DNA from: Endozoicomonadaceae bacterium
GTDB lineage: Bacteria; Pseudomonadota; Gammaproteobacteria; Pseudomonadales; Endozoicomonadaceae
NCBI GenBank assembly: GCA_023146365.1
Contig: JAGLCE010000145.1
Location: 1-10,108 of the forward strand
Length of the DNA stretch: 10,108 nucleotides
Reading direction: 5' to 3'
Below the pieces are notes generated by a model that ran no database searches, was not told where the DNA came from, and saw only the letters and a program-made list of their open reading frames with translations. The translations under genes were made by a program, and so were the position numbers. Numbering within the stretch: the stretch's first letter is position 1; each line of letters starts with the position of its first letter. This document shows, in pieces, positions 1 to 6,201 of the stretch.

Positions 1-25
1 TGACAATCCAGCATTGACAATCCAG
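1..25. repeat. Short tandem duplication (14-bp unit)
   Basis: TGACAATCCAG occurs at 1-11 and again at 15-25, separated by CAT, so the unit is about 14 bp and present nearly twice. The unit is not a multiple of three, so a frame running through it is shifted between copies. It may continue left of the window. It looks like a replication-slippage duplication; no mobile-element ends are visible. Confidence 0.6.
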
Positions 26-220
26 TTATTATCAGAAACAGATCATTCAACTTATGAGCATTTTATTGTCTCTCAAATCAACTGGCAAGCAAGCAATTTC
101 ATGAGAGTTATCATGCTGAATCCTTACGACTTTAGAGGACTGAAGTGGCTTTGTCTATACCTCTTTGAACCACATCGTGAGCCCCCACATAAACATTCGT
201 GGGCAAAAATCGATCACTAA
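2..220 (+). CDS. Doubtful open frame at left edge, possibly the C-terminal end of an upstream gene
   Basis: A frame is open from the window edge to a TAA at 218-220. It could start at TTG 14 or be the tail of a gene that begins outside. The predicted peptide is rich in aromatic and histidine residues near its end (HREPPHKHSW) and has a hydrophobic stretch around LKWLCLYLF. I recognise no family. No Shine-Dalgarno sequence precedes TTG 14, and the frame runs through a 14-bp tandem duplication, which argues against strong conservation. An open frame of this length can occur by chance at this base composition. A short inverted repeat, CCCAC (184-188) and GTGGG (199-203), lies inside the frame near its end. 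It is kept only as a low-confidence entry. Confidence 0.2.
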   Translation, partial: DNPALTIQLLSETDHSTYEHFIVSQINWQASNFMRVIMLNPYDFRGLKWLCLYLFEPHREPPHKHSWAKIDH

Positions 221-360
221 TCACTCTTTCTTCAACGTATAACACACTCAATCAGGACGACACGTCCAATTACGACTAGACTGGTTCAGCCTCAAGCAGT
301 ACGTGATCCACATGATCAAATTCAAAATGCAACATCGACGAAAGAGTAAAGGCAGCCGCA
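221..360. other. Non-coding leader region upstream of the sprT-like gene
   Basis: No gene is recognised here. A TATAAC hexamer at 238-243 resembles a -10 box but has no acceptable -35 partner. A small dyad, TGATC (304-308) and GATCA (314-318), is too short to interpret. The frame of the downstream gene is open back to a TGA at 313-315 but holds no better start codon than GTG 361. Confidence 0.4.
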
Positions 361-864
361 GTGACCCCAGTGGAACAAGATATAGATAAGCGTATTCACC
401 TGCTTATCACCAAAGCGTCTCAATACTATGAGGCCCGCATTCCTCCGCCGGCTATTCTGATGGACCTGCTGGGCAGCGACGCCGGACAAGCACTACCGAT
501 GAAAAACAAGGTGCGCTTCAATCGATCCCTATACCGACAAAACCCAAAACATTTTGTCCATCATATCGTCGCCCACGAACTGGCTCATCTGGTAGCAGCA
601 CAAATCTATGGTCATCGAATAAAGCCCCACGGCAAGGAGTGGCAGTCAATCATGTTGCTCTTTCATGTGCCAGCGAATCGCTGTCATCATTACGACATCA
701 GCCACTCTGGACGTCATCATTTCATCTATAGCTGCGCCTGCCCTGATCGTGAAATACCTCTGACCGCTATTCGTCACAACCGGATACATCGCGGCATACA
801 CTACCATTGTTGCGACTGTGGTTCTGCATTAAAATTTCGTTTTGATACCCGACGCTCTAGTTAA
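361..864 (+). CDS. sprT: SprT-family zinc metalloprotease-like protein
   Basis: The predicted protein has 167 residues, against about 165 for E. coli SprT. The HExxH zinc-protease signature is HELAH at residues 72-76, followed by HGKEW at 90-94, whose histidine is the expected third zinc ligand in SprT/Spartan proteins. The C-terminal part has the family zinc ribbon: CxC at C125/C127, the conserved RHNRI segment at 138-142, and CxxC at C150/C153. Eukaryotic Spartan cleaves DNA-protein crosslinks; a similar role for the bacterial protein is inferred from homology. The start is GTG 361, supported by AAGG at 349-352 with an 8-nt spacer and by the family length; no ATG fits. No signal peptide is seen, so it should be cytoplasmic. 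It converges on recQ with 36 bp between stop codons. All expected metal-binding residues are present, so it looks intact. Confidence 0.88.
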   Translation: MTPVEQDIDKRIHLLITKASQYYEARIPPPAILMDLLGSDAGQALPMKNKVRFNRSLYRQNPKHFVHHIVAHELAHLVAAQIYGHRIKPHGKEWQSIMLLFHVPANRCHHYDISHSGRHHFIYSCACPDREIPLTAIRHNRIHRGIHYHCCDCGSALKFRFDTRRSS

Positions 865-882
865 TAGTTCGTCGTTAACTAG
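857..882. terminator. AT-rich inverted repeat between sprT-like gene and recQ, possible weak bidirectional terminator
   Basis: CTAGTTAA (857-864) and TTAACTAG (875-882) form a perfect 8-bp inverted repeat around a 10-nt loop. The left arm contains the TAA stop of the sprT-like gene. It lies in the 36-bp convergent gap, where both transcripts must end. There is no T-run after the stem on either strand and the stem is AT-rich, so intrinsic termination would be weak. An 8-bp repeat like this can also arise by chance. Confidence 0.3.
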
Positions 883-900
883 CCAAAGTCAGCCTTCTAA

Positions 901-2763
901 TCATGATAAAACGGTTACATTCTCATCGTCACGAGCGCTGACGGCAACCTCTTCAAATAACCTAATCGCCGTCAGAAAGTCATCCCCATAAGAGAGCAAC
1001 TTACGCTGACCGACACCAGAGATCAACTCCATATCACCGAGACTGGCAGGACGATGCAGGACCATCTCCCTGAGTGTTGAATCATGAAAGATCATGTAAG
1101 GCGCTATCCGCTGATCTTTTGCCAGTACACGACGAACCTCTCGCAAAGCATTCCACAGAGGCTCATCTTCCGATCGAATATCAACCGACCGAGCAATACG
1201 ACTCCGAGTATCCTTCGTCTTCTTAGTTTCTTGTACATCATAACGATCACGCCGCAGCAGCAATACTTCATCACCGCGCAGCAGTGAGCGACTCTGCTCC
1301 GTCAAAAACAGTCCTCCGTGCTCCTCTGTCACACTGAGGAACCCCCGCGCCACCAACTGACGATAGACTGAACGCCACTGTTTCTGGCTAAGCTCTCGAC
1401 CAATACCAAAGGTCGACACCTTTTCATGCCCCTTCTCCCTAACTCGAGTGTTCTCCTTGCCCATTAAGACATCCACCAAATGAGTCACCCCAAAGCGCTC
1501 CCCGGTACGATACACATTAGAGAGTGCTTTTTGAGCGGCAACCGTCGCATCCCACGTCGCCACTGGCTCAGCACACAGATCACAATGACCGCAGGGCTCA
1601 TCCATAGCCTCATCAAAATAGGCCAGTAGCGCCTGACGTCGGCATCCGCTGATTTCACAAAATGCCAACATCGCTTGCAACTTTTGTCGCTCCACGTTAC
1701 GAATGGAAGCCTCAGCATTAGACTGGGAGAGCATCTGTCCCAGGATAATGACATCCTGTAAACCATAAGCAAGCCATGCAGTCGCCGGTAAACCGTCTCG
1801 CCCTGCCCGCCCCGTCTCCTGATAATAAGCTTCAATACTGCGTGGCAGATCCATGTGTGCAACAAAACGCACATCCGGTTTGTCGACCCCCATACCAAAG
1901 GCGACTGTCGCCACCATGATCAGCCCTTCCTCATGATGGAACATCTGTTGATTTTGGGATCGCTGTGCGGCTGGCAGTCCTGCATGATACGGCAGGGCTC
2001 GGATACCATGATTATTCAGCCAATCCGCCAGCTCTTCTACCTTTTTTCTGGAGAGACAGTAAACAATTCCTGACTCACGAGGATGATCATTGAGAATAAA
2101 CGCATGCAACTGCTGTTTCGCCTGTCGTTTCTGGGAAATACGGTAAAAAATATTGGGTCGATCAAAACTGCCAATAAACGATTTCGCATCATTCAGCGCC
2201 AAGCGATCAATAATTTCTCGTTGAGTTCGGCTATCAGCGGTCGCAGTCAGAGCCACTCGTGACACACCGGGAAAACGCTGTCCAAGAATCGCCAACTGTA
2301 GATATTCAGGGCGGAAGTCATGCCCCCACTGAGAGACACAATGCGCTTCATCAATGGCAAACAGAGAGATAGTAATTTGCTCAAGCATCTCCATCATTTG
2401 AGGCAGCAGAAGGCGCTCGGGTGCGACATATAACAAGTCTAGTCCGCCCCGCATTAAATCATGCTTGGTCTGCCGCTGATCCTGCGGCAACATGGCTGAA
2501 TTCAAGCAGCCCACCCGCACCCCTACCTGCTTCAGACTTCTGACCTGATCTTCCATCAATGCGATCAATGGCGACACGACAATAGCAGTGCCCGGGCGAG
2601 TCAGTGCAGGCACCTGATAACAAAGACTCTTGCCTCCGCCAGTAGGCATCAAAACCAAGGCATCACCGCCGTCCAGTAGATGCTGAATGACCGGCTCCTG
2701 CTGACCACGAAAAGCCGTAAAACCAAACGTATTATGGAGAACCTCAAGCGCCGTAACGGACAT
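901..2763 (-). CDS. recQ: ATP-dependent DNA helicase RecQ
   Basis: This is a 620-residue superfamily 2, 3'-to-5' DNA helicase, close to the E. coli length of about 610. In order it shows a Q-motif region FGFTAFRGQQ (13-22), Walker A TGGGKS (41-46), the DEAH box (138-141) followed by the RecQ aromatic-rich loop HCVSQWGHDFRPEY (141-154), motif III TATAD (173-177), motif V around VATVAFGMGVDKPD (284-297), and motif VI QETGRAGRDG (315-324). The RecQ zinc site is complete: C374, C391, C394 and C397. A winged-helix region follows (about 405-505), then an HRDC domain (about 532-605) that helps bind DNA. RecQ unwinds recombination and stalled-fork intermediates and works with RecFOR and RecJ; RecR is encoded further along. 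The ATG at 2763-2761 is preceded by AAGGG on the minus strand, with a 6-nt spacer from AAGG (2773-2770). It is divergent from the YecA-family gene. Confidence 0.97.
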   Translation of the reverse strand: MSVTALEVLHNTFGFTAFRGQQEPVIQHLLDGGDALVLMPTGGGKSLCYQVPALTRPGTAIVVSPLIALMEDQVRSLKQVGVRVGCLNSAMLPQDQRQTKHDLMRGGLDLLYVAPERLLLPQMMEMLEQITISLFAIDEAHCVSQWGHDFRPEYLQLAILGQRFPGVSRVALTATADSRTQREIIDRLALNDAKSFIGSFDRPNIFYRISQKRQAKQQLHAFILNDHPRESGIVYCLSRKKVEELADWLNNHGIRALPYHAGLPAAQRSQNQQMFHHEEGLIMVATVAFGMGVDKPDVRFVAHMDLPRSIEAYYQETGRAGRDGLPATAWLAYGLQDVIILGQMLSQSNAEASIRNVERQKLQAMLAFCEISGCRRQALLAYFDEAMDEPCGHCDLCAEPVATWDATVAAQKALSNVYRTGERFGVTHLVDVLMGKENTRVREKGHEKVSTFGIGRELSQKQWRSVYRQLVARGFLSVTEEHGGLFLTEQSRSLLRGDEVLLLRRDRYDVQETKKTKDTRSRIARSVDIRSEDEPLWNALREVRRVLAKDQRIAPYMIFHDSTLREMVLHRPASLGDMELISGVGQRKLLSYGDDFLTAIRLFEEVAVSARDDENVTVLS

Positions 2764-2927
2764 GCAAACCCTTCATTTCGATCAGAACAACAGGGACAGC
2801 CACCACAATACAAAGCTATCCGATTTTGATAAACTAGGCAGTATACACTTTGCTTCAGCGTTCCGCCGCTTTAGAATGCGGCTCTTCTAGAAAAACATCC
2901 TGTTATTCCCTAATTTTGAGGTTACCT
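2764..2927. promoter_or_regulatory. Divergent promoter region between recQ and the YecA-family gene
   Basis: Both genes are transcribed away from this 164-bp gap, so it should carry two promoters. For the rightward gene the best sigma-70-like pair is TTGCTT (2850-2855), a 16-nt spacer and TAGAAT (2872-2877, 5 of 6 to consensus), giving a leader of about 45 nt. TAGAAT sits between GCCGC (2865-2869) and GCGGC (2878-2882), a 5-bp inverted repeat, so a transcript reading through could fold there. For recQ only a weak match is seen on the minus strand: TTTATC, 17 nt, TATTGT. A TTGATA at 2826-2831 has no -10 at proper distance. These are eye matches only. Confidence 0.35.
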
Positions 2928-3509
2928 GTGGAGATTCATCATCAGCATCTTGATACATTCCTGAACGACATTGCCAGCACCTGCGATACGGAGGAGCAAC
3001 AGGAAGATGTCATGGATTACTGTTCAGCTCACGGCTTCCTGACCGGTATCGTTATCGGCCCAGTGGCCGTTGATGACGCAACAGCGCTGGACTACATGAC
3101 CTCTGGACTGACCGCCGAGACCACAGCAGCGGCGAAAACAGAAACACTGACTAGCATTCAGGCACTGCGCGTCGAGATTGATCGCCAGATCAACAGCGAC
3201 GAGGACGATCTCGACATTCCCGCCGAAGTATCTGCTGACCACTCCCTCATGGACTCCCCACTAGCGGACTGGTGCGCTGGCTTTGTCGAAGCCTATCTTG
3301 AGCATGAAGAATCTTGGGTAGCGACCCATAAACAGGCAGTTACCGAGCTGCTGCTACCGGTCATTATCATCTCCGGGCTACTCAATGATGAACCCGAGTT
3401 TAGTGATATCATCGCCGACCCTGACTTCGTTGAAAATATGTACAAACAACTACCAGATAGTTTGCTAGAAATGTATCTGCTGTTCCATAGCACCGACGAG
3501 AAACACTAA
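2928..3509 (+). CDS. YecA/UPF0149-family protein
   Basis: The predicted 193-residue protein belongs to the YecA/YgfB (UPF0149) family. Two family hallmarks are visible: HGFLTGIVIGP at 35-45, and LADWCAGFVEAYLEHEESW at 112-130 with the conserved WCxGF. The protein is mostly helical and acidic, without signal peptide, membrane segment or the C-terminal SEC-C zinc motif found in longer YecA proteins. The biochemical role of this class is not firmly known. The open frame extends 26 codons upstream to TTG 2850, but GTG 2928 is preferred: GAGG lies at 2918-2921 with a 6-nt spacer, the family-like sequence begins there, and the upstream codons overlap the likely promoter. Its position beside recQ may be only syntenic. 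Confidence 0.85.
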   Translation: MEIHHQHLDTFLNDIASTCDTEEQQEDVMDYCSAHGFLTGIVIGPVAVDDATALDYMTSGLTAETTAAAKTETLTSIQALRVEIDRQINSDEDDLDIPAEVSADHSLMDSPLADWCAGFVEAYLEHEESWVATHKQAVTELLLPVIIISGLLNDEPEFSDIIADPDFVENMYKQLPDSLLEMYLLFHSTDEKH

Positions 3510-3684
3510 GCAGTCACTAAGCAATGGGAGTATGGAGATACTCAGTCCCATCATCTCTGTACTACCCTAAACGGTCTATTTTATTGCTATCGTTCGCAAT
3601 TGATGATATGAAAATCATTCACAGGACGTTGAGATAACCGATACGGTCTTATTGCTCAGATAGGATCAAACAGAGGCCTAATAT
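3510..3684. promoter_or_regulatory. Intergenic region with a hairpin, a spaced direct repeat and a candidate promoter
   Basis: Just after the YecA-family stop, GAGTAT (3526-3531) and ATACTC (3536-3541) form a 6-bp stem with a GGAG loop, and flanking ATGG/CCAT can extend it. No T-run follows, so it would be a poor intrinsic terminator. Further on, a 14-nt sequence occurs as ACGGTCT+TATTGCT, interrupted by ATTT at 3571-3588 and uninterrupted at 3643-3656. A weak sigma-70-like pair, TTGCTA (3584-3589), 17 nt, TATGAA (3607-3612), could serve the downstream gene with a leader of about 65 nt. TTGAGA at 3629-3634 lacks a -10 partner. Confidence 0.3.
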
Positions 3685-4248
3685 ATGACAACCACCTACG
3701 ACTTGATTTTTTCTGGCGACATCGACGAAACCCTTGATAAAGCACTCGTGCAAAAAAATATCGCCTCGCTACTCAAAGCCAGCCCCAGACAGATCGACAA
3801 CCTCTTTTCAGGAAAAACCATCACACTAAAAAGTGGACTGGAAGAGATAACAGCAAAGAAATATCTAGCAGTCCTAAAGAAAACAGGGATACGATGCTGG
3901 TTAAAACCCTATCAACCCAAAAGCACAACAACGATACCTACCAAACAGGCAGAACAGGCAGAACAGACAGAACAGACAGAACCCGAGGCTCAATCTGAAA
4001 ACGCCTCTGAACCGAGAACAAAACCTGCAAACAAATTCTTCGATGCTAACCGATCAAACCTCACGATTGCTCCGGTCGGTGCTGATGTGCAGGATAAAAA
4101 ACCAGAAAAGCATTACAAAGTGCCGAACACCAGCCATCTCAGTCTCCGACCTCCGTCTGGTTACCTAGTTGACCCTCCAACCTCAAACGATAATACACCA
4201 TTCATTCCGGATATCAGCCACCTTTCACTGGATCCTTTGCAACAATGA
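3685..4248 (+). CDS. Unrecognised protein with N-terminal FSGK-type module and SHLSL repeats
   Basis: The predicted protein has 187 residues and I cannot assign a function. Residues 1-75 form a compact module (YDLIFSGDI, then KNIASLLKAS, then NLFSGK at 39-44, then a KKYLAVLKKTGI helix). It resembles a small N-terminal module I recall from various proteobacterial proteins of unknown role, some with membrane domains; this is recollection, not a search result. A polar linker follows, with four 3-residue repeats QAE/QTE (88-99). The C-terminal third carries a degenerate motif: SNLTIAPVGADV (124-135), SHLSLRPPSGYLV (150-162) and SHLSLDP (178-184). There is no signal peptide or membrane segment. 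The start is ATG 3685 with AGAGG at 3672-3676 and an 8-nt spacer. The cyclophilin gene follows about 60 bp downstream on the same strand, so the two may be cotranscribed. The coding frame itself looks real. Confidence 0.75.
   Translation: MTTTYDLIFSGDIDETLDKALVQKNIASLLKASPRQIDNLFSGKTITLKSGLEEITAKKYLAVLKKTGIRCWLKPYQPKSTTTIPTKQAEQAEQTEQTEPEAQSENASEPRTKPANKFFDANRSNLTIAPVGADVQDKKPEKHYKVPNTSHLSLRPPSGYLVDPPTSNDNTPFIPDISHLSLDPLQQ
3946..3981 (+). repeat. In-frame 9-bp minisatellite, four copies
   Basis: CAGGCAGAA is repeated twice (3946-3954, 3955-3963) and then CAGACAGAA twice (3964-3972, 3973-3981), so all four units differ only at one base. The array lies exactly in codon register and encodes Gln-Ala/Thr-Glu four times in the linker of the unrecognised protein. 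Copy-number change would lengthen or shorten the linker by three residues without breaking the frame. Confidence 0.9.
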
Positions 4249-4311
4249 CCGGCGTCCTACTCAACAAAGCTCAGGGGCGAAACCAAAATCACTCAACGAC
4301 GGACATTGACC

Positions 4312-4914
4312 ATGCGCTCATTAATAACAACACTCTCCATGATCACCTGCTTACTGTTATCAGGTACCAGCAACGCTAATACTCAAGAAAACACCACAGC
4401 AACCACCGCCTCCCATTCGGACAACGTTCTAGTCGATATCAACACGACTCAAGGCAACATAACCCTCAAGCTGAATAAACAGCAATCTCCAGAAACCGTT
4501 CGCAACTTTCTCAAGTATTCCGCTGAAGGTTTCTATCACGGCACCATCTTTCACCGAGTTATCGCTAATTTTATGATTCAGGGAGGAGGCATGACAGCCA
4601 ATATGAAAAAGAAGTCCACGCACGAGCCGATACCCAATGAGTCTCGCAATGGCCTATCCAACCGCAAAGGAACGATTGCCATGGCAAGAGCCAGTGATCC
4701 AAATAGCGCCACCAGTCAGTTTTTTATCAATCTAAAGGACAATAAGTTCCTGGATGGAACCCCAACAAAACCAGGCTACACCGTGTTTGGTGAAGTGGTA
4801 TCCGGCATGAATGTCGTTGCAAAAATAGGTAAAACCCACACGACTCAAAAAGGCTCTTGGAGTGATATACCCACCGAAACAATTACCATCAATAACATAA
4901 CCCTTCACCAGTAA
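4312..4914 (+). CDS. ppiA: Periplasmic cyclophilin-type peptidyl-prolyl cis-trans isomerase (PpiA-like)
   Basis: This is a 200-residue exported cyclophilin. Residues 1-22 form a typical Sec signal peptide: Arg2, a hydrophobic core ITTLSMITCLLLSG, and an SNA cleavage site. Cys13 lacks a lipobox (preceded by MIT), so a lipoprotein is unlikely. A Thr-rich linker leads to the cyclophilin fold with TFHRVI-type motif IFHRVI (catalytic Arg82), NFMIQGGG (Gln90), TIAMARASDPNSATSQFFIN (121-140) and YTVFGEVVSGM. The position of the human cyclophilin A tryptophan is Phe146 (KFLDG), as in bacterial PpiA, which is associated with low cyclosporin sensitivity. Its expected role is catalysis of proline isomerisation in periplasmic proteins. 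The frame is also open to TTG 4306, two codons upstream. ATG 4312 is preferred, with GGA at 4301-4303 and an 8-nt spacer. It is probably cotranscribed with the preceding gene. Confidence 0.92.
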   Translation: MRSLITTLSMITCLLLSGTSNANTQENTTATTASHSDNVLVDINTTQGNITLKLNKQQSPETVRNFLKYSAEGFYHGTIFHRVIANFMIQGGGMTANMKKKSTHEPIPNESRNGLSNRKGTIAMARASDPNSATSQFFINLKDNKFLDGTPTKPGYTVFGEVVSGMNVVAKIGKTHTTQKGSWSDIPTETITINNITLHQ

Positions 4915-4982
4915 ACAATCGTTTATTTTGCTCAAAGCTTTTACGGTCATTCACTTTGGCTGTGGGTCATGACAAAACCAAT

Positions 4983-5006
4983 GGATACTTCAGCGGATAC
5001 TTCAGC
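4983..5006. repeat. 12-bp tandem duplication
   Basis: GGATACTTCAGC is present twice head to tail, at 4983-4994 and 4995-5006. Both copies are identical, which suggests a recent slippage event in non-coding DNA between convergent genes. Confidence 0.9.
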
Positions 5007-5101
5007 GCTTGAGGCATAGACGGTATCTCATTGAATGTCCGTCTTGGTTAAGCGAAATCCAACCCATTCAGACTGACCAAGATCTCAGTCGATGGTGGTT
5101 C

Positions 5102-5124
5102 AATGTGGCGGAATGTGGCGGAAT
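5102..5124. repeat. 10-bp tandem duplication
   Basis: AATGTGGCGG is present twice head to tail, at 5102-5111 and 5112-5121, followed by a further AAT (5122-5124). It lies in the same convergent gap as the 12-bp duplication about 100 bp to the left. Confidence 0.9.
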
Positions 5125-5180
5125 CGATCAAACGCACCATATCTTTGCTCTCTTTTTTAGATAGATTGAGAGAGCAGCCA

Positions 5181-5783
5181 TCAAAGCATCACTTCCCGAC
5201 GTCCTGCAAAGGCGTGTACCAGAGTACCGCCATCAACATACTCCAGCTCTCCGCCCATCGGAACACCATGAGCAATACGCGACACTTTCATCCCTCGGTG
5301 ACGCACTTCCTCTGCGAGGTAGTGCGCTGTTGCCTCACCTTCTACGGTTAGGTTAGTCGCAAGAATCACTTCCTTAATATCTGCCTGATCCAGTCGTCTA
5401 ATAAGATCCGGCACGCCGATCTCATTCGGCCCGATCCCATCAATAGGTGACAGATGACCCATAAGAACAAAATAATAGCCTCGATAACTACCAGCTTGCT
5501 CAATGACCAGTACATCAGTCGGTGTCTCCACCACACAGAGCAGCTGCTTGTCCCTACTTTCGCTGGCGCAAATACTACAGAGATCTGTCTCGTTCAGCAT
5601 TCGACAACGCTTACAGCGCCCAACCCCATCCATCGCCGCTAGCAGGGTTTCGGCAAGCTGCCGTGCTCCTTTTCGGTCACGCTCTAGCAGATACATGGTC
5701 ATGCGCTGGGCACTTTTTGGTCCGACACCCGGCAGACAACGCAAAGACTCCATCAACCGAACGATTAGCGGACTGAATGACAT
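5181..5783 (-). CDS. recR: Recombination mediator protein RecR
   Basis: The 200-residue protein matches the usual RecR length of about 200. In order it shows an N-terminal helix-hairpin-helix region with LPGVGPKSAQRM (17-28), a four-cysteine zinc finger (C57, C60, C69, C72), a Toprim domain beginning at LCVVETPTDVLVIEQ (82-96) with the RecR-typical GYYFVLMGHLSPIDGIGP (102-119), and a C-terminal Walker-B-like region ending in HAFAGRREVML. RecR works with RecO, and in some pathways RecF, to load RecA onto SSB-coated single-stranded DNA at gaps. ATG 5783 lies 13 nt after the ybaB stop codon. The Shine-Dalgarno sequence is weak (TGAGAA well upstream), so translation is probably coupled to ybaB. 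It is the last gene of the dnaX-ybaB-recR block. No clear intrinsic terminator is seen after it. Confidence 0.97.
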   Translation of the reverse strand: MSFSPLIVRLMESLRCLPGVGPKSAQRMTMYLLERDRKGARQLAETLLAAMDGVGRCKRCRMLNETDLCSICASESRDKQLLCVVETPTDVLVIEQAGSYRGYYFVLMGHLSPIDGIGPNEIGVPDLIRRLDQADIKEVILATNLTVEGEATAHYLAEEVRHRGMKVSRIAHGVPMGGELEYVDGGTLVHAFAGRREVML

Positions 5784-5796
5784 AATCTATCAATTC

Positions 5797-6123
5797 TCAG
5801 AAAGGCATCTTGAAGTCATCTGCTAAACCCATTTTTTTGCTCAGTTCAGCCATCCGCTCCTGCTGTTTTTTTTCAAGTTTACGCACCGCATCATTCACTC
5901 CAGCCGCCAGCAGGTCTTCCAGAACCTCTTTCTCTTCCGTCATCAGATTGGGATCAATGGTAACACTTTTCACATCATAACGACCGTTCATTACCACATT
6001 AACCAACCCAGCACCAGCTACACCTGACACCTCTATTTTAGTTAGCTCTTTCTTCGCCGTCTCCATCTGCTCCTGAACTACCTGAGCCTGCTTCATTAAA
6101 TCGTTCATTTCATTATTCAACAT
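5797..6123 (-). CDS. ybaB: YbaB/EbfC-family nucleoid-associated DNA-binding protein
   Basis: The 108-residue product is close to E. coli YbaB (109). It shows the typical N-terminal helix MNDLMKQAQVVQEQMETAKKE (6-26), the central strand region with VSGVAGAGLVNVVMNGRYDVKSVTIDP (33-59), and a charged C-terminal helix with DAVRKLEKKQQERMAELSKKMG. Family members form dimers that bind DNA and coat the nucleoid. The usual Gly-rich start (MFGKGGMGNLM) is replaced here by MLNNEMNDLM. ATG 6123 has GAGG at 6134-6131 on the minus strand with a 7-nt spacer, which supports this start over the internal Met6. It lies 78 bp after dnaX and 13 bp before recR, the gene order typical of gammaproteobacteria. Confidence 0.95.
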   Translation of the reverse strand: MLNNEMNDLMKQAQVVQEQMETAKKELTKIEVSGVAGAGLVNVVMNGRYDVKSVTIDPNLMTEEKEVLEDLLAAGVNDAVRKLEKKQQERMAELSKKMGLADDFKMPF

Positions 6124-6201
6124 ATTTCGACCTCATGAGTTCCAGATTACCCTGCATTCAACAGGCCTAATATGACGATATAGTCGTACAATAAATTCGC
6201 T

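Larger units (their letters stand above)
4915..5180. other. Convergent intergenic region with short tandem repeats
   Basis: This 266-bp gap lies between the convergent cyclophilin and recR genes and holds no gene I can support. Immediately after the cyclophilin stop, TAAAC-AATC-GTTTA (4912-4925) followed by TTTT could act as a very weak terminator. A 6-bp stem GACTGA (5071-5076) and TCAGTC (5085-5090) and a GCTCTC/GAGAGC pair near 5150-5175 are present, but neither is followed by a T-run in the right direction. Two perfect short tandem duplications, listed separately, lie here. Confidence 0.5.

Noticed and set aside
14..19. TTGACA as a -35 element
   Set aside because: No -10-like hexamer occurs 15-19 nt downstream, and the sequence is part of a tandem duplication.
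1485..1898. 137-codon minus-strand open frame inside recQ
   Set aside because: It overlaps recQ on the same strand in another frame, where recQ shows all conserved helicase motifs. Its composition is that of a shadow frame.
2850..2927. TTG 2850 as the start of the YecA-family protein
   Set aside because: It would add 26 residues unlike the family and overlaps the likely promoter. GTG 2928 has a good GAGG site 6 nt upstream.
4306..4311. TTG 4306 as the cyclophilin start
   Set aside because: ATG 4312 is two codons downstream with GGA at 8 nt and gives a clean signal peptide.
4912..4929. TAAAC-AATC-GTTTA-TTTT as an intrinsic terminator for the cyclophilin gene
   Set aside because: The stem is five base pairs, four of them A-T, which is too weak to call a terminator.
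5149..5178. GCTCTC/GAGAGC inverted repeat with T6 as a terminator for recR
   Set aside because: The T-run lies in the loop on the plus strand, and on the minus strand, where recR is transcribed, no T-run follows the stem.
5503..5826. Plus-strand frames antisense to recR and ybaB
   Set aside because: The opposite strand encodes complete RecR with its zinc finger and Toprim domain; these frames are Arg/Ser-rich shadows.
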